Shown here one piece after another: positions 10,692 to 22,399 of a DNA stretch of 64,000 nt. Position 1 is the first letter of the stretch. Each line of letters opens with the position of its first letter. A program made the position numbers and the translations under genes. The DNA is from Bactericera cockerelli (taxonomy: Eukaryota; Arthropoda; Insecta; Hemiptera; Triozidae). Under the pieces are notes generated by a model. That model worked only from the letters and a program-made list of their open reading frames with translations, ran no database searches and was not told where the DNA came from. The stretch covers positions 4,210,859 to 4,274,858 of the forward strand of contig CM044967.1 of NCBI GenBank assembly GCA_024516035.1, read 5' to 3'.

Positions 10692-11129
10692 CTTTAAGAT
10701 ATCATATTGGTGTTAATCACAATCGTGATATCACTACTACTTAACCCTTTCACTGTACATCTATGAATTAGTTGGGAAAAAATTATGAACGATGCTTTTT
10801 TGAGTTAGATGATGTTTCGAAGAAAAAAAAAATCTTCAAAACTGAAAAATCTTTTGTTTACAAACGCAGTTCAAACCCTAGACTACACAGTTTTTACTGA
10901 GAAAATCAAGAGGGAAGAGAGAAAAAAAAAAAAAAAACTCCAAAAAGTACAGAAACAAAATCATAGAATGCAGCACTGGTATTTTCAAAATCAATTGATG
11001 TCCCTGAGCAAGGACAAATTCAGTGAAAGGGTTAAACTCGCTTTACTTAATATTTGCCTAACTTGAGACTTGAACCACCGACCTCCTATTACAAGTCCGC
11101 CACCTTATCGATCAAGCTACTGAGGTCGA
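10692..11129 (-). mobile_element. SINE family S2, split by a TTAA MITE
   Basis: The S2 3' part lies at 10692-10740 and the head part at 11036-11129. They are the two halves of one copy that would join at TACTACTTAAACTCGC. The 291 bp between them is the MITE at 10745-11031 plus one TTAA. Confidence 0.85.
10745..11031. mobile_element. TTAA-flanked MITE (piggyBac-like), 287 bp
   Basis: Bounded by TTAA at 10741-10744 and 11032-11035, with terminal inverted repeats CCCTTTCACTG/CAGTGAAAGGG. TTAA duplication with CCC ends is the piggyBac hallmark. The interior is A-rich with no transposase. It inserted into an S2 SINE. The plus-strand frame at 10809-11066 is an artefact of the A-rich interior. Confidence 0.85.
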
Positions 11130-11198
11130 TAGTTATACTCATTATTATTATTATAAGGGAATATGAGAACTGTAACCATTACTTACCTTCGGAGTTTA

Positions 11199-11419
11199 AC
11201 AATAATAATAACTAATAACACTCTTTAGTGGAAGGTAACTACTAGGCGAGGTTGATGTTCAAAGCATTTTCTACCACCTAACACTTAGAGTCTTATTATT
11301 ATGTGACAAACTCAAATTAATGAGGAAAAATTCATGCACTGGGTAGGATTCGAACCAACGGATTCCTACGCTACCTGGATTAACAGACTAGCGCGTTAAC
11401 CACTTGACTACCAGTGCAC
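11199..11419 (-). mobile_element. SINE family S1, full length
   Basis: From the AAT tail through the minus-strand head GTGCACTGGTAGTCAAGTGG. CTGTAACCAT occurs at 11170-11179 and right after the head at 11420-11429. This is a probable 10-bp target-site duplication with about 20 bp of extra sequence next to the tail. Confidence 0.85.
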
Positions 11420-11669
11420 TCTGTAACCATAATTGTACTATAATTAACAACCGTAATCATCAACCATATTTACTATTTTTTCTTCATTGATATGATATTA
11501 AAAGCATCTTTTTTACCGATAGGTTCTTTTAATACAGAGGTATAATAATCAAGTTGTAATGAAGCATTGTTCATCTGATTCTTAACACAATTACTGCCAT
11601 AAAACCATGATGGTTTCATTAAAGTCAATTCAGAATAAATTGAAAGATATTATTAATTATTTATTAGTA

Positions 11670-11745
11670 TTAGTTAAGGCGCTATTCGGATGATCCAGGT
11701 AGCTTAGAGATCGTTGGTTCGGATCCCAGCCAATGTATATAAGTT
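11670..11745 (+). mobile_element. S1-like SINE head, degenerate
   Basis: AGTTAAGGCGCTATTCGG through GGTTCGGATCCCAGCCAATG. The body is not recognisable. Confidence 0.55.
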
Positions 11746-11954
11746 ATTCTTATTTATTTATTTCATTTCTTATGCATTCTCACGCAATAATACTATTGCA
11801 TTTACGTGTATGATATTCTTCATATGGATATTTGAGAATTTGACCACATAGTAATGGAAATAAGCAATAGCTGGAATAAATAAACTTTTTAATCCTAATT
11901 GGACAGTATGAATAAGTGTGAATAAGACAGTATGAATAAGTCCATTATTATGAT

Positions 11955-12078
11955 GGTATTAGAGTTGGTATTAGGAAGGACATCCAGCCGCAAAATGTGA
12001 TAGAAGAAGTGTCGAAACCAAACCACCGTCCTCCGGGTTACAAGTCCTTATCGATCAAGTTACTGAGGTCGGTTTTGT
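11955..12078 (-). mobile_element. S3/S2 chimeric fragment
   Basis: An S3-type stretch (TTAGGAAGGACATCCAGCCG) runs directly into an S2 head read on the minus strand (TAACCCGGAGGACGG, ACTTGATCGATAAGG). This looks like a recombination or template-switch product. Confidence 0.5.
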
Positions 12079-12152
12079 GATGACAATCATTAGGATCATT
12101 TTGGCGATAATAGAAGAATAATAATGTTTATTTGTAATATGTTGATATAGCA

Positions 12153-12317
12153 CTTAAAAGGAAAATATTGTGTCTCTTCTCGCCCATCAGAGGGGAGGCA
12201 TACTACGGGATGGGCTTCGGCAGGCTGCAACACAGACCATAAGCGTCTACAGTAGCTCCTGTTTCATGGCTACGAAATAAAAACGGCTGTGAAACACTCA
12301 TCTTTAAAAAAAAAAAT
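12153..12317 (+). mobile_element. TF retroelement 3' tail
   Basis: CTCGCCCATCAGAGGGGAGG, CAACACAGACCATAAGCG and TTTCATGGCTACGAAATAAA, then GCTGTGAAACACTCATC and an A-rich end. Other copies are at 22064-22262 and, inverted, 53206-53340; a tail-only copy is at about 41460-41520. Confidence 0.65.
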
Positions 12318-12319
12318 AT

Positions 12320-13200
12320 TATGTTACAATATTTTTGGTGATAATGGTCCGCATCAGTGAACTTGTTACCAGGCAGGTCGTGTGCTCATTCTGAGATTAG
12401 AACCCGCGACCCGCTAGCTACCAGATGGAGAACATCTGATACCGAACCGTTTCCACATCACCTGACCCCTGCGTTCTGAACCACTTTGTTCCCACAATAC
12501 CCAGTCCATCAGTCCATTCTCCCAGGAATTACTTAAGCTCATCATCGAAACCAAAGCTTGCGAAACCCCGCGGTACCTTGTCTGCTTGAAATTTGTGTTT
12601 GATTAAACTAAAATGTTGCCCATTAGACTTCTGGTCGGTGCGATTACAAGTAGTCAATTTCAGGAGGTGATGAAACGAAATTATCACTTTATTTTGATGA
12701 GTTTTGCGAACGTAACGTGAGTTTAGGTCACAATAGCATTCATTTGCTTTTACTCACCAGTAGCTAGGTAGCGGACAAGCGTAGGTAGATTGGTGATGGC
12801 ATTTACCTGACCGTTTTAATAGTGCTTAAAAATAAGAAAGGAATTTTAGTTCAATTGTGTCGTGTGGACAAATGTGTGTCATATTTGTCACAATGGTCAA
12901 CGGTCGCTCTTCGTTGATAAAGTCTAGAATTAGTTTGGTATTTTTCGATGTACCAAACTACATAGTTCCAGAAGCACAATTTTCTGCTGCGGATACACTT
13001 TCGCAACCTTACAAATTATTCTGGTCAAGCTTGACAAAATTTTCGGGACCTTATAAATATTGTCAGTCTAATTTTGATAAGTTTTATCTGATGGTACAAA
13101 TGACTGTTTTGACTAACTGATTGGACTGAGCTTCTTGATTACTACAGCTACAGATCTCCACCGTAGAGTTCATCGCAACATTGCTCTTTTTAGTGATTCT
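12320..13200. other. No confident feature
   Basis: A box-B-like motif in the minus direction near 12390-12410 (GGGTTCTAATCTC) may be a decayed SINE head. The plus-strand frame 12857-13120 has no recognisable domain. Confidence 0.35.
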
Positions 13201-13201
13201 T

Positions 13202-13349
13202 AGGGCCACATTATGAAACAGGATCAAAGTGAAGCTAAGCCAGACACGCCCTCAAGTCGGAGTTTCAACCAATCACAGCGCACTATAGCCCGAGTTAAGA
13301 TAAATTGTGTGCACTTAAATTTCCTGTTTTATAAAATGGAAATGGCCCT
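13202..13349. mobile_element. GGGCC-ended MITE, complete, 148 bp
   Basis: Inverted ends AGGGCCACATTATGAAACAG and CTGTTTTATAAAATGGAAAT plus GGCCCT. The interior has CCTCAAGTCGG and CCAATCACAGCGCACTATAG. It is related to 6261-6435 and 18679-18790. No clean target duplication was resolved. Confidence 0.6.
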
Positions 13350-14180
13350 CTATTCGTCTGTTGACTCTTTTGTGACTAAGAACATAACCTCTGTACAAAT
13401 GCTTACTTGAAAATTAGGCAACAAAAAATCTGAAATGGATCAAACGTATTTATCTTTTTTTATTATTAACGGGCATGGCCCAATATACATGATTACAAAA
13501 AAATAAAACAATTATTACATTACAAAATATATAAAAAAGATTAAAATAAAACTTATCTGAAATCTTCGTGACATCAACGTTTCCATTTTTTCGGCTAGCC
13601 TCTCTTTGGTCCTTGTGGTAATTCGAACTTTCGAATATTTGAACACCTTTATCTAAACATCTATATATAACCCAAACACTTGTCTACAAAGTTCACGGTA
13701 GCCTTGTGCGGAATTAATGAACACTTACTCGATATGTGATTGCAAGATTATAAGGGAATTATCAGGTTAGATGCATAAAGATCACTTGTTCAAATGTCAA
13801 TTTGGAATAGGAACCGAAATTATATCGCTATATAAAGTTGCTTATTTAGTATTTAATAATACCCACGAGTATTATTTAGGTACTTTATTATCCAGTACAC
13901 ATCTATGTCAATCTACAGTGGAAGCCAATTGTGGTAATTAAATTTTGAATGTGGCTTCTAATTTCGTTTCATCAGTTCCATGTCTGTCATTTATGTTTTT
14001 TGTAATCAAATGCATGAAATTAATTGCTTCTTCTAAGCTCTTAATTACTTGTCTGAATTGTTTGTGGTGAGGATATATTAAATATGTGTCCTTCCTTATT
14101 TTCTTCTTCTTTTTTGTGCATATCATTGTCCATCAGAGAATAGTTCGTAGACTCGACTTCAAAATGATTTTTAAAAAATA
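13350..14180. other. No recognised feature
   Basis: AT-rich. The minus-strand frame 13938-14126 is short and has no recognisable domain. Confidence 0.4.
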
Positions 14181-14185
14181 GGCCC

Positions 14186-14690
14186 AAAACAATAAATTGT
14201 TTTTGGCTCAGTTTTACATTCTTTTAAAATGTTTTTGAAAAGGCTTCATGGACTCCTGTGATTGGCAAAAAACTGAGCCAAAAACAATAAATTGTTTTTG
14301 GCTCAGTTTTACATTCTTTTAAAATGTTTTTGAAAAGGTTTCATGGAGTCCTGTGATTGGCGAAAATTTCTTGAAAAGGCTTCATGGAACTCTGTGATTG
14401 GTGGAAGTTTCTTGAAAGGTTTCATAGAAGTATGTGATTGGTGGAAATTTCCTGAAAAGGCTTGATAGAAGTCTGTGATTGGTGGAAATTTCCTGAAAAG
14501 GCTTGATAGAAGTCTGTGATTGGTTTAAATTTCTTGAAAAGGCTTCATGGAACTCTGTGATTGATGGAAATTTCTTGAAAAGGCTTAATAGAAGTCTGTG
14601 ATTGGTGAAAATTTCTTGAAAAGACTTCATAGAAGTCTGTGATTGGTAGAAAATCCTTGAAAATACTTCACGGAGAGTTGTTATTGGTGG
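14186..14690. repeat. Compound tandem repeat with 41-bp units and a palindrome
   Basis: A segment with TTGTTTTTGGCTCAGTTTTA occurs at about 14197 and 14292. The 5' side of the second copy is a perfect palindrome around 14272-14305 (GAGCCAAAAAC/GTTTTTGGCTC). From about 14340, roughly eight or nine units of about 41 bp follow (TTGAAAAGGCTTCATAGAAG plus TCTGTGATTGGTGGAAAT). Minus-strand frames through it are by-products of the period. Confidence 0.8.
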
Positions 14691-14699
14691 AAAGTTCTT

Positions 14700-15955
14700 G
14701 CCTGTTTTAAGCTAGTAGCCAGCCAGTCTTAAGTGTCTGGACTTGGACTTTAATATCTCGAATTGTTGAAGATATTCTTTATCCATATCACCCAGTATTA
14801 AGACTCATGTCACCATGTCTAATGTTCATGTGAATGTCCAAGAACTGATAAGTAACTAATATGGTAATCTATTTATGAATAGATAATCTATTTTTCACCA
14901 TTATTATCACGTTACTATCACAACTACAATAATTTAAAGCATCACCGTCATTAAAACCAGCAAGAGCAGCAGTATTAACCTTAGCAGTTCATATTTTGTT
15001 GTTGTTGTTCTTGTTGTTGTAATAATACGGTTAATAGGCGTGCAGAATGGTACGGAGACTGTTGAACTTATTATCATGTATTATGTTCCTCGATGGCTTA
15101 GCTCAATATTTTGATTTTGGAGCAAATTAATACCAACTACAAGGTAATTCTAATCTATGCAGTTATAATTACTACTGTATGGTATACACAGAACCTTTCA
15201 GTATGAACAGAAAAGTGAGAAGTTCTACCTATGTAATTAATTATGGTATAATGGTAAGTGTAAGCACCTAATTACCTACCAACCAGAGTTCATACTGAGG
15301 GAAGGTAATTGTACAGCGGTGACTGTGACATGGTTCCAGTGTGTCTGTAGGTCGGCCTCGGATTATGTCTCCTGGCTGGACAACAATATGAGTCACTATT
15401 TTACTCGTAAAAGCTGCAAAACACTTCCTAAAGACAGTTGTATTTTGATGGCATAATTTTGATTATGACTCCGCCTAAAATTTAGCTGATTTGGCATACA
15501 TATTCTCATCCATACAATATGCTTGAATTTAGCATACTTCAATTTTGCAGATTCATTAGTATGTTAAGTTTTAGCATGTTTAAAATTAGCATATAGATTC
15601 ATGCATTAGGGTGTTGAAGTATAGCATTAATTATTATGATGTGGTACACAGGTATGTATATTCTTTGAGAAGGTGTATAGTATTGTAGGCGGAATACTAG
15701 TGTAGGTACTTATAAATGTTACATACTAATAAATGGGCACATTCCTTAATGCATATCTATAATATACAATATACATATTATATCTAATACTCGGACTCGG
15801 CGTATGCATTGTGGAAGTCTAGTTATCTCATACGTTATGTACGTAGAGATTACTAAACTTCGTAGCGTTTTGATTGATTTGGTTTTTAAAGCTGGAGGTT
15901 CGTAGTTCGAGTACCAAGCGTGATTTTTTTAATAGGGCCAGTTTGAATAGTAATT
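14700..15955. other. No recognised gene
   Basis: AT-rich. An E-family edge is at about 15200-15226 (AACAGAAAAGTGAGAAGTTC), and TTTAGCAT-like motifs recur between about 15530 and 15630. Confidence 0.4.
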
Positions 15956-15962
15956 ATTGTCA

Positions 15963-16111
15963 TATTAGCCTGGGTAGGGCCGGAAATGTCAGCTTCACGT
16001 GTTTGTGGATGGAACAGAATTTTCGTCGAAAAGTCTGCCCCAACCGGGAGTCGAACTCGGGAACTCTGGACTACGGGCAGTAGTCACAACCATTACGCCA
16101 CGGAGGCTAGC
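15963..16111 (-). mobile_element. SINE family S3, 5' part
   Basis: The minus-strand head (GCCTCCGTGGCGTAATGG) and box B (GAGTTCGACTCCCGG) lead into the CCTACCCAGGCT segment, where the copy ends. The GAA-tail half is absent. Confidence 0.75.
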
Positions 16112-16238
16112 TTATCGACTATACATACACAAAGACAAATATGAGGGTCAAATTCTGAAGTTTTGAGGAAAAATGATTACCATCCTCAGGCTCTAATCAC
16201 TCGGCCACAATTGCATCTTCTCTATATTTTAGCATTAA

Positions 16239-16387
16239 CCCTTTCGTCACAAACGTGAACTTTAGAGGCCTATAACTTCCCAGGTGTTCAGTTTAGATTT
16301 TTTTTGAAAACAGATATGTATTTAACTCATCATTCTACATCAGAAAATAATAAAATTCAGCTGCTTCTTAATTCGGTGACCAAAGGG
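16239..16387. mobile_element. TTAA-flanked MITE (piggyBac-like), 149 bp
   Basis: Bounded by TTAA at 16235-16238 and 16388-16391. Ends are CCCTTTCGTCAC and, inverted, CCCTTTGGTCAC (11 of 12 match). Apart from the CCCTTT start it differs from the 287-bp MITE at 10745-11031, so at least two TTAA subfamilies exist here. Confidence 0.8.
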
Positions 16388-16739
16388 TTAATACCTAGTA
16401 ACACTTCTAACTTTTCTGTACGTACCTACTCTACTGAGTAAAGAACGAAGAATTTGAACAAGACAAATGAATGTACTCTGCTGTGGACATTAGAAGGGAG
16501 CTCAAATTTGTCAATCTAGGTTGGTCACTTTTTGTTGTCATTTAAACCAAATAACATTAGATACATAATGTGCTTTTACAAGACCTCCAAAATTATTTGC
16601 TCTACAAAGCTTTATGTAGAAACATAAAGATAAGGAAAGTAAAAATGTTGTGACAAATAATATCCATTCAATTTTGGGTTTGTTCTTCTTCAATCCTGTT
16701 AAGGAGAGATAATATTTTTTTTATAAACCTTACAGTACA

Positions 16740-17307
16740 ACAATGAAGAAATGCAACAACTAAGAGCAAAATTAAGGACATAACACAGACTAAAGAAGAA
16801 ACTCATATAAATCAAGCTAGGTTTCTGAGATCTTTGTTCAGAAGAGAAAATGGATTTTACCCAGCGTACCCTAATGCCATTTCATATGCTTTGCTGCGGG
16901 AGAGCTTTGTGATTGAAACATTGGAGAGCAGACGGGAATACAATTACATACTGTTGTTGTACAACATCTTCAACAATAAGATAGACATCCCCTCTGCTCT
17001 ACAATATATATCACTTAGAGTTCCCATATTTGGACTACGGACTAGAGAAAACCCTCCTTTCTTCTCATCTGGTAACACACGAAGTCCTGTGTTTGCCTCA
17101 TCAACGCTGCCCACTGCCATGGCGATTTTTAATAAGAATGCCAAAGTCCTGGACATTGCCGACAGCCTCGAACAATTTAAAGAGAAAGCAAAGGCTATTT
17201 TATATATTTAATATTTTGCATGTAATTCTTCATATTTTTTTGTATAGATGTGATTAGATGTAAATTAATTGATTTTGTAATTGCCTACATGTTAGGCGTA
17301 AAATTGA

Positions 17308-17349
<42 letters not shown>
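16740..17349 (+). mobile_element. 5'-truncated LINE with poly-A tail
   Basis: A retrotransposon 3' end: the C-terminal part of a reverse-transcriptase ORF (see 16834-17211), about 100 bp of 3' UTR, then about 38 A residues (17312-17349). The 25490-25690 copy shares its last 200 bp or so. Confidence 0.75.
16834..17211 (+). pseudogene. LINE reverse transcriptase, C-terminal fragment
   Basis: About 125 residues of open frame that extend upstream (RFLRSLFRRENGFYPAYP) and end at TAA 17209-17211. The order is the usual non-LTR reverse-transcriptase C-terminus: a YP..-type segment, a TLESRR motif, LYNIFNNKIDIPSAL, then VP..GLRTRENPPF, and lastly a segment ending in SLEQFKEKAKAIL. The RT catalytic core and endonuclease are missing, so it is a dead fragment. 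The clade (Jockey- or CR1-like) cannot be fixed from this part. Confidence 0.7.
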
Positions 17350-17351
<2 letters not shown>

Positions 17352-17429
17352 AAATTAAATGGGTTTTAGCAGTGGATTTGTGAAAATGGAAAAAAATTGA
17401 TAACCCAAAAAAACAGTAAGTGCCAGATA

Positions 17430-17513
17430 TCCCAATATCTTATTTTGCATATAATTCCGCCACTGGTCGCTGCTAACATTAAAGCAGCTACTCATTTTTC
17501 CTCACGAGATATG
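17430..17513 (-). mobile_element. SINE family S6, body fragment
   Basis: Shares CCAATATCTTATTTTGC, TAATTCCGCCACTGGTCGC and the GCTGCTAACATTAAAGCAGC hairpin with 26929-27208. The tRNA-like head is absent. Confidence 0.65.
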
Positions 17514-17840
17514 AGTAGTTATAGTGCTACATTTAGACTTGGAGTACGTACTTAGACTACGTAGGATGATAGTACTTTGTTCTTTTAGGTTGAACATTGT
17601 GACTTTATTGACGATTGACGAAGAATGGCAGTTGAGTTGTAGTTGGAGTTAGTCTGTCCACCGAATTGAAATACTAAGGAGCTGCCTTACTTCTTATCTT
17701 TACGTACTTATGATTCTCTTTGACGAATTTGAGACACTTCTTTTCTTTTCTGAAGACGATTTTTAGTTACTCTCGTTTGTCATTTAATAAAACACGATAG
17801 GCAATGTTAGTTCATCATACATATTTGTGTAACCGTGGAA

Positions 17841-18050
17841 GAGTTGGGTGGAAGAGATTGCCATAGGTAATAATCCCGCCCTTTAGTTAGGACATAGGTA
17901 TGTATTTATATATTTCTTTCCATTTAATTGTATATAGGTATTGTTTCCATTTTTTTTATTTTTTTTTTATAATAATTATTTTATTTTACATATTACATAA
18001 TTATGTCTTTGTATCTAATAGAGCCTTTAATAATAATAATAATAATAATG
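17841..18050 (+). mobile_element. LT retroelement 3' tail
   Basis: GAGTTGGGTGGAAGAGATTG, the intact hairpin TTGCC-ATA-GGTAA (one G-U-type change in the stem), CCCGCCCTTTAGTTAGGAC, CTAATAGAGCC and (AAT)n. Confidence 0.7.
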
Positions 18051-18149
18051 CCATCTGCCACGTCAAATAGAGCCTCTAGTGAAGCAAGATTACTTCTCTT
18101 TTTCTTTTTCTCATAGGACTGTTTGTATTTGTAAAACAGTACATTCAAA

Positions 18150-18309
18150 ACATTAGGGAGGGCTATAGCATGGAGCTCCAGGTTATCACATACCTGTATG
18201 TACGATAATGATAAGATCGGTGCCACAGTTACACGATAGTGAAATTCACCATGTCTGGAACTCAATCCAACGACCTCCAGGTTACGAGTCCACCGCCTTA
18301 ACGATCAAC
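18150..18309 (-). mobile_element. S2-related SINE, diverged
   Basis: The head side (AACCTGGAGGTCGTTGG, GGACTCGTAACC) is S2-like. The body has GATCGGTGCCACAGTTAC, shared with the fragment near 9565, so the two form an S2 subfamily. Confidence 0.55.
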
Positions 18310-19730
18310 TAACTGTTTAGCATGATGACTTCTCCACATCACTCTTCCTCTATGGCCTCTTTGGTATCTGGAAGAACAGCATCTATTCAAACACTATGTT
18401 TCGAACAGTATAGATTTGAAAAGGTTGGAGTTACTTAACCTCCGAGTAAAAGTTAATCTGTAGAAGATGGAACAGGTAGGTACCGAGATTAGTGACTCTG
18501 TCAGCTATTGTACCCATTGTAGCTGTGTTGGTGTTAAGATGAACTTTCATTGTATCTTGAGACTTGGTGGATCAGACTCAATGGTGCCGGGATCTGAGAC
18601 TGATAGAAAAAAGTCAAGAGGCGCGGGTTCAATTCCCATAATGGTACAAGAATGTATTTGGTTTGCATGTTAAAATTTAGGGCCGAATTATAAAAAAAGG
18701 ATTACAACAAAGATATGCAGACTAATTTCTATGATTGGTTGAAACACGGTCTGTCCTGTGTTTTTGGTAATTCTATTTTAAAATTTAACTCTGATTGTAT
18801 GGAGTAAAATGAGAAGAAAGAGAAAGATGGAAAGGAAACTGTATTTTGGTTGTACCTACATGTAGATATAGACATCTTTTCAGCTAACTCTAATAACTTG
18901 AATAGGAAAACGAGCTGAAAAAAAAGAAGAAAAACCTTGGTGTACGCGTGACAATGTCACAAATTCATCTTGTGTAATAAATTATTAAAAATGTCACTTG
19001 TGCAAATACAGAAGGAGATGAACACTGGTAAAAAAAATTCCGCCCCCTGTCAAACAGAGCATGCCAAAGTAGATCAGAAAGTAATGGATAAATTAATACA
19101 CCTAATAAATAGGGTGTTCAACAGATGTTCCTTGGAAGTTGACCTCGACAGCTGAAAACCTCAAAAGCAGCTCAAGTACAGTATCCAACTATCCATGTAA
19201 CGGTCACAATTATATCTGATCTAATGAGGTTGATGAAATTGTCGCCCTCATTTCCAAAGTAAATGAAGCAGTCAAACAATAACATTCATAATAAACAAGG
19301 AACATTAGAGTCCTTGGAACAACGTGAAAATTAAATCAGAGGAAAATATAACTGTCAAAACAGAAAGAACTTAACAACCATGCCAATTCAGCATGCAGAG
19401 AAAATTCCACGCCCGGAATGGCATGCCAAACTTTTATCGCCTATGTTATGAGTTATCAGCATCATCAATTCTTCAACTACCAATCTAACTAGATGCTGAG
19501 GACCAACCCACCATGCTATAGATCTTGTGATAAGCACCCAAAGTTACGACGATAGACATACTCGAAGAATTGAAACAAGGACATTCTGAATCCGCTATGT
19601 TGCACATCGCAGGGGCAGATACTAAACCAATAGATCATCTAACTGAGAGCAATCCAGAGAACAAAGGAAGAAAACTCAAGAGGAAGCTACTAACAAGACT
19701 AATAAGTCATAGTGGATAGTCCTGTTATGC
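18310..19730. other. No recognised gene; one MITE end
   Basis: A GGGCC-ended MITE left end lies at 18679-18790 (AGGGCCGAATTATAAAAAAA). A tRNA-like box-B motif (GCGGGTTCAATTCCC) is near 18622-18636. The frame at 18970-19155 is unrecognised. Confidence 0.4.
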
Positions 19731-19735
19731 ATTGA

Positions 19736-20090
19736 GTGTTTTTATTATTATTGGATTGTTGTTTTGTGGATTGTTTCTGGTGTTGTTGTTTTTGTTTGTA
19801 TAATAATAATAATTTATGTATTATATATGTCTCTATTTGTAGTTATTGTTGTTATATAGTTGTTATTGTTGTTTCTGTTGTTGGTAGTGTTTTTTATTTG
19901 TACTTATTATTGTCATTGTTATATATATTGTTGTTGGTGTCGTTTTTGATTTTGTTGGTATTTCTGATTTCTGATTTTTATTTTGTTGTTGTTGTTGTCA
20001 AACTATTTTATTGTTTTGTTGTTGTTGTTTTTCTGCACTTATTATTATTGGATTTATTTCATTGTTGATGTGCGTATTGTTGTTGTGATA
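19736..20090 (+). repeat. GTT/ATT low-complexity tract
   Basis: Dominated by TTGTTG and TTATTA runs. The 110-residue frame across it (L/V/F/C/Y only) is a composition artefact. Confidence 0.75.
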
Positions 20091-21280
20091 GCTGATAAAA
20101 GTAATCCAGTGAACGTTAGCATCTCTAAGGCCAGTTAGTTCGTTAGTTGACTTCCAAAGGTCATCCATAAGCAATCTCCTTATTCTGATTCAGAAAAATA
20201 GCGTATGTAGATAATGTTGTCCTTTGCGAATGCTGGAATAAGACAAGCTTTTGATGAGATAGAAAATGTATCCATAAACTTATTGTGTATTTTGTGAATG
20301 GAAATTCTCTATGGCATAGTTTTCAGATACAAAATATAACACAAAACCAATTCAAGCTGTTGGTTAGTGTGGAGTCTGTGGAGTGAAGGACTCGGTTAAT
20401 TTACATCAAATATGTACAAGTAAACATAGATAGTGTATTATTTGAAATTGATGCTAAGAAATGACTTAAATTATCGTTTTTGTCTAATATTAATTTCGTC
20501 CTAAAACACAAAATTCTGACTCTGGTATTCGTATGCCAACTCATAGTACACTTATGTACCCACCTACTTATCGTTAAAAGAGTATTACCTAATATGACTA
20601 AAAATATTCTGTGAACTTTATGAAACAAGTCTAAGAGTGTCACTTTATCACATATTGGCATTTACCAACATTTGAGCATATTCTAATCGATCCGACGGAA
20701 GCTATTCATAGGTAAATATTTATAAACGTAAATTTTATATACCTAATTTTTATTCTTATATATAAACTGATTTCACCCGCTGAGATCATCAGAAATTAAA
20801 ACAGCCTGTGATTAATTAATCCAGAAGAATCCCGAAGATGACCCAGGAAATCAGAATGTCACTATTGATTCAGCAGAAGATCAAACCAACTCACATCTTA
20901 ACCCACAAACTTAAAAGTCATTTAAACCTGTCTTTCTTTTCAAGGCAAATATTTGACCGAAAATGTCAAGTTTTATTCGCTTAAAACATGAAAAAAAACT
21001 AGTTGAAGTGAAGTGAGGCGTAATGGATTGCACCTGAGATAAACAAAGTGAATGTGCTCATAGCTTCTTACTTCTTATGCAGCTTGGATTGATAGAGTTA
21101 GTCAAGAAGTTGGAAGTAGAATGTAGCCAGTGAATCAGCTCGAAACAGAAAATTATAAACCGACCAAAAGAGATGGTTAAATTTTAAAAAGCCGGCCATT
21201 ACATAGTGACCAATTGAAGAAAGTGGAATAGACTTGACCCTCGTGAGGAATATTGTAAGAAACAATAATAATAATGTGTG
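20091..21280. other. No recognised feature
   Basis: No SINE head, repeat unit or coding-like frame identified. Confidence 0.4.
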
Positions 21281-21284
21281 TCTT

Positions 21285-21440
21285 TGTGTTATTATATCAC
21301 AATTTAAGTGGGTAGCTCAGAATTTTAGGACTTTTCCGTATCTTTACTATTCCAATATCTTATTTTTGGCTATAATTCCGCCACTGGTCGCTGCTAATAT
21401 TAAAATAGCTACTCATTTTTCCTCACAAAGTATGAGTGGA
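21285..21440 (-). mobile_element. SINE family S6, body only
   Basis: Retains the ATTATATCACAATTTAAGTG tail side and the CTGCTAATATTAAAATAG degraded hairpin. It ends at GAGTGGACCCCGAA, before the tRNA-like head. Confidence 0.65.
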
Positions 21441-21482
21441 CCCCGAAGTTACGAGGATATTGACGGACTTACGATCTAGTAT

Positions 21483-21663
21483 TGTTAGTCAAGTAGTTAA
21501 GGCGCTAGTCTGGTAATCAGGGTAGCGTTTGGATCCTTTGGTCCCAATCCCACCCAATATATGAATTTATTTTCATCAATTAGAGTATATTAGCTATACA
21601 TATTACACATAATACTAAGACTCTAAGGGTGGTTACCTTCCACAAAAGAATACTATTATTATT
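21483..21663 (+). mobile_element. SINE family S1, diverged
   Basis: TTAGTCAAGTAGTTAAGGCG head, box-B region GGTCCCAATCCC (mutated), GACTCTAAGGGT, then CTTCCACAAAAGAAT and ATT. Confidence 0.7.
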
Positions 21664-21963
21664 GACTTTTCAAAAGACATAAAAGACAAAACTATAAAAC
21701 ACAAGACAGTTGGATTGATGTTGCTTTGTATTTAACAATACGCATCATAAATGAATTCATGAAGTTGCAATTATGCAATAATTCCATACTATACGAGTAT
21801 TAACGGGAAGCTACCTTTTTAAACTCTAATTACTTACATAATTAATTAGCTATTGCATTATAATGGCTTGAAAACATCAATTTAAAATAAATATTAACGA
21901 TTAAATGACAAATTATAATAATAAATCGTGACGACATTGGATACCACATATACTAGAGATTAC

Positions 21964-22262
21964 CAGAGGGTTTGGTGGAAGAAATTGTCAAAGGCAATAC
22001 CCCGCAATTTAGTTAGGACATTGTATGTATTTTTTTTCTTTTCTTATATTGTTTCAGTTGTTTGTAAGGGATACCTTCCGGTGAGGTTGTGTGTTGACCC
22101 AGCACCTAAATTGGAAGTATTGTGTCACTTCTCACTCATCAGAGGGAGTCATACACTAAGGGATGAGTAGGATACAACACAGACCACAAGCGTCTACAGT
22201 AGCTCTTGTTTCATGGCTACGAATCAAGAAAGGCTATGAAACACTCACCTTAAAAAAAAAAA
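21964..22262 (+). mobile_element. LT tail core joined to a TF tail
   Basis: 21964-22060 is a decayed LT core (GGTTTGGTGGAAGAAATTG, GGCAATACCCCGCAATTTAG). It leads into a TF tail (22064-22262) ending GCTATGAAACACTCACC plus A run. The LT-then-TF order recurs at 41346-41520, so the two may belong to one element. Confidence 0.55.
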
Positions 22263-22357
22263 TTCATGTATTTGCTGGGATTTGAACCAGTAGAATAGAA
22301 CCCTATATGCTACCTGTATTACCAGACTAGCGCCTTAACCATTTCAACCAATGAATG
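22263..22357 (-). mobile_element. S1 SINE head, partial
   Basis: The box-B side (CTGGTTCAAATCCCAGC) and TAGCGCC/TTAACCA head remain. The body is lost and replaced by the TF A-run. Confidence 0.6.
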
Positions 22358-22399
22358 ATTTATTATTCTTTTTAATTTGTTTTTAATATCGCTTTCAAC

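Noticed and set aside
19736..20068. 110-residue hydrophobic frame (membrane protein?)
   Set aside because: It is made of TTG/TTA/GTT repeats. The hydrophobicity is a composition effect.
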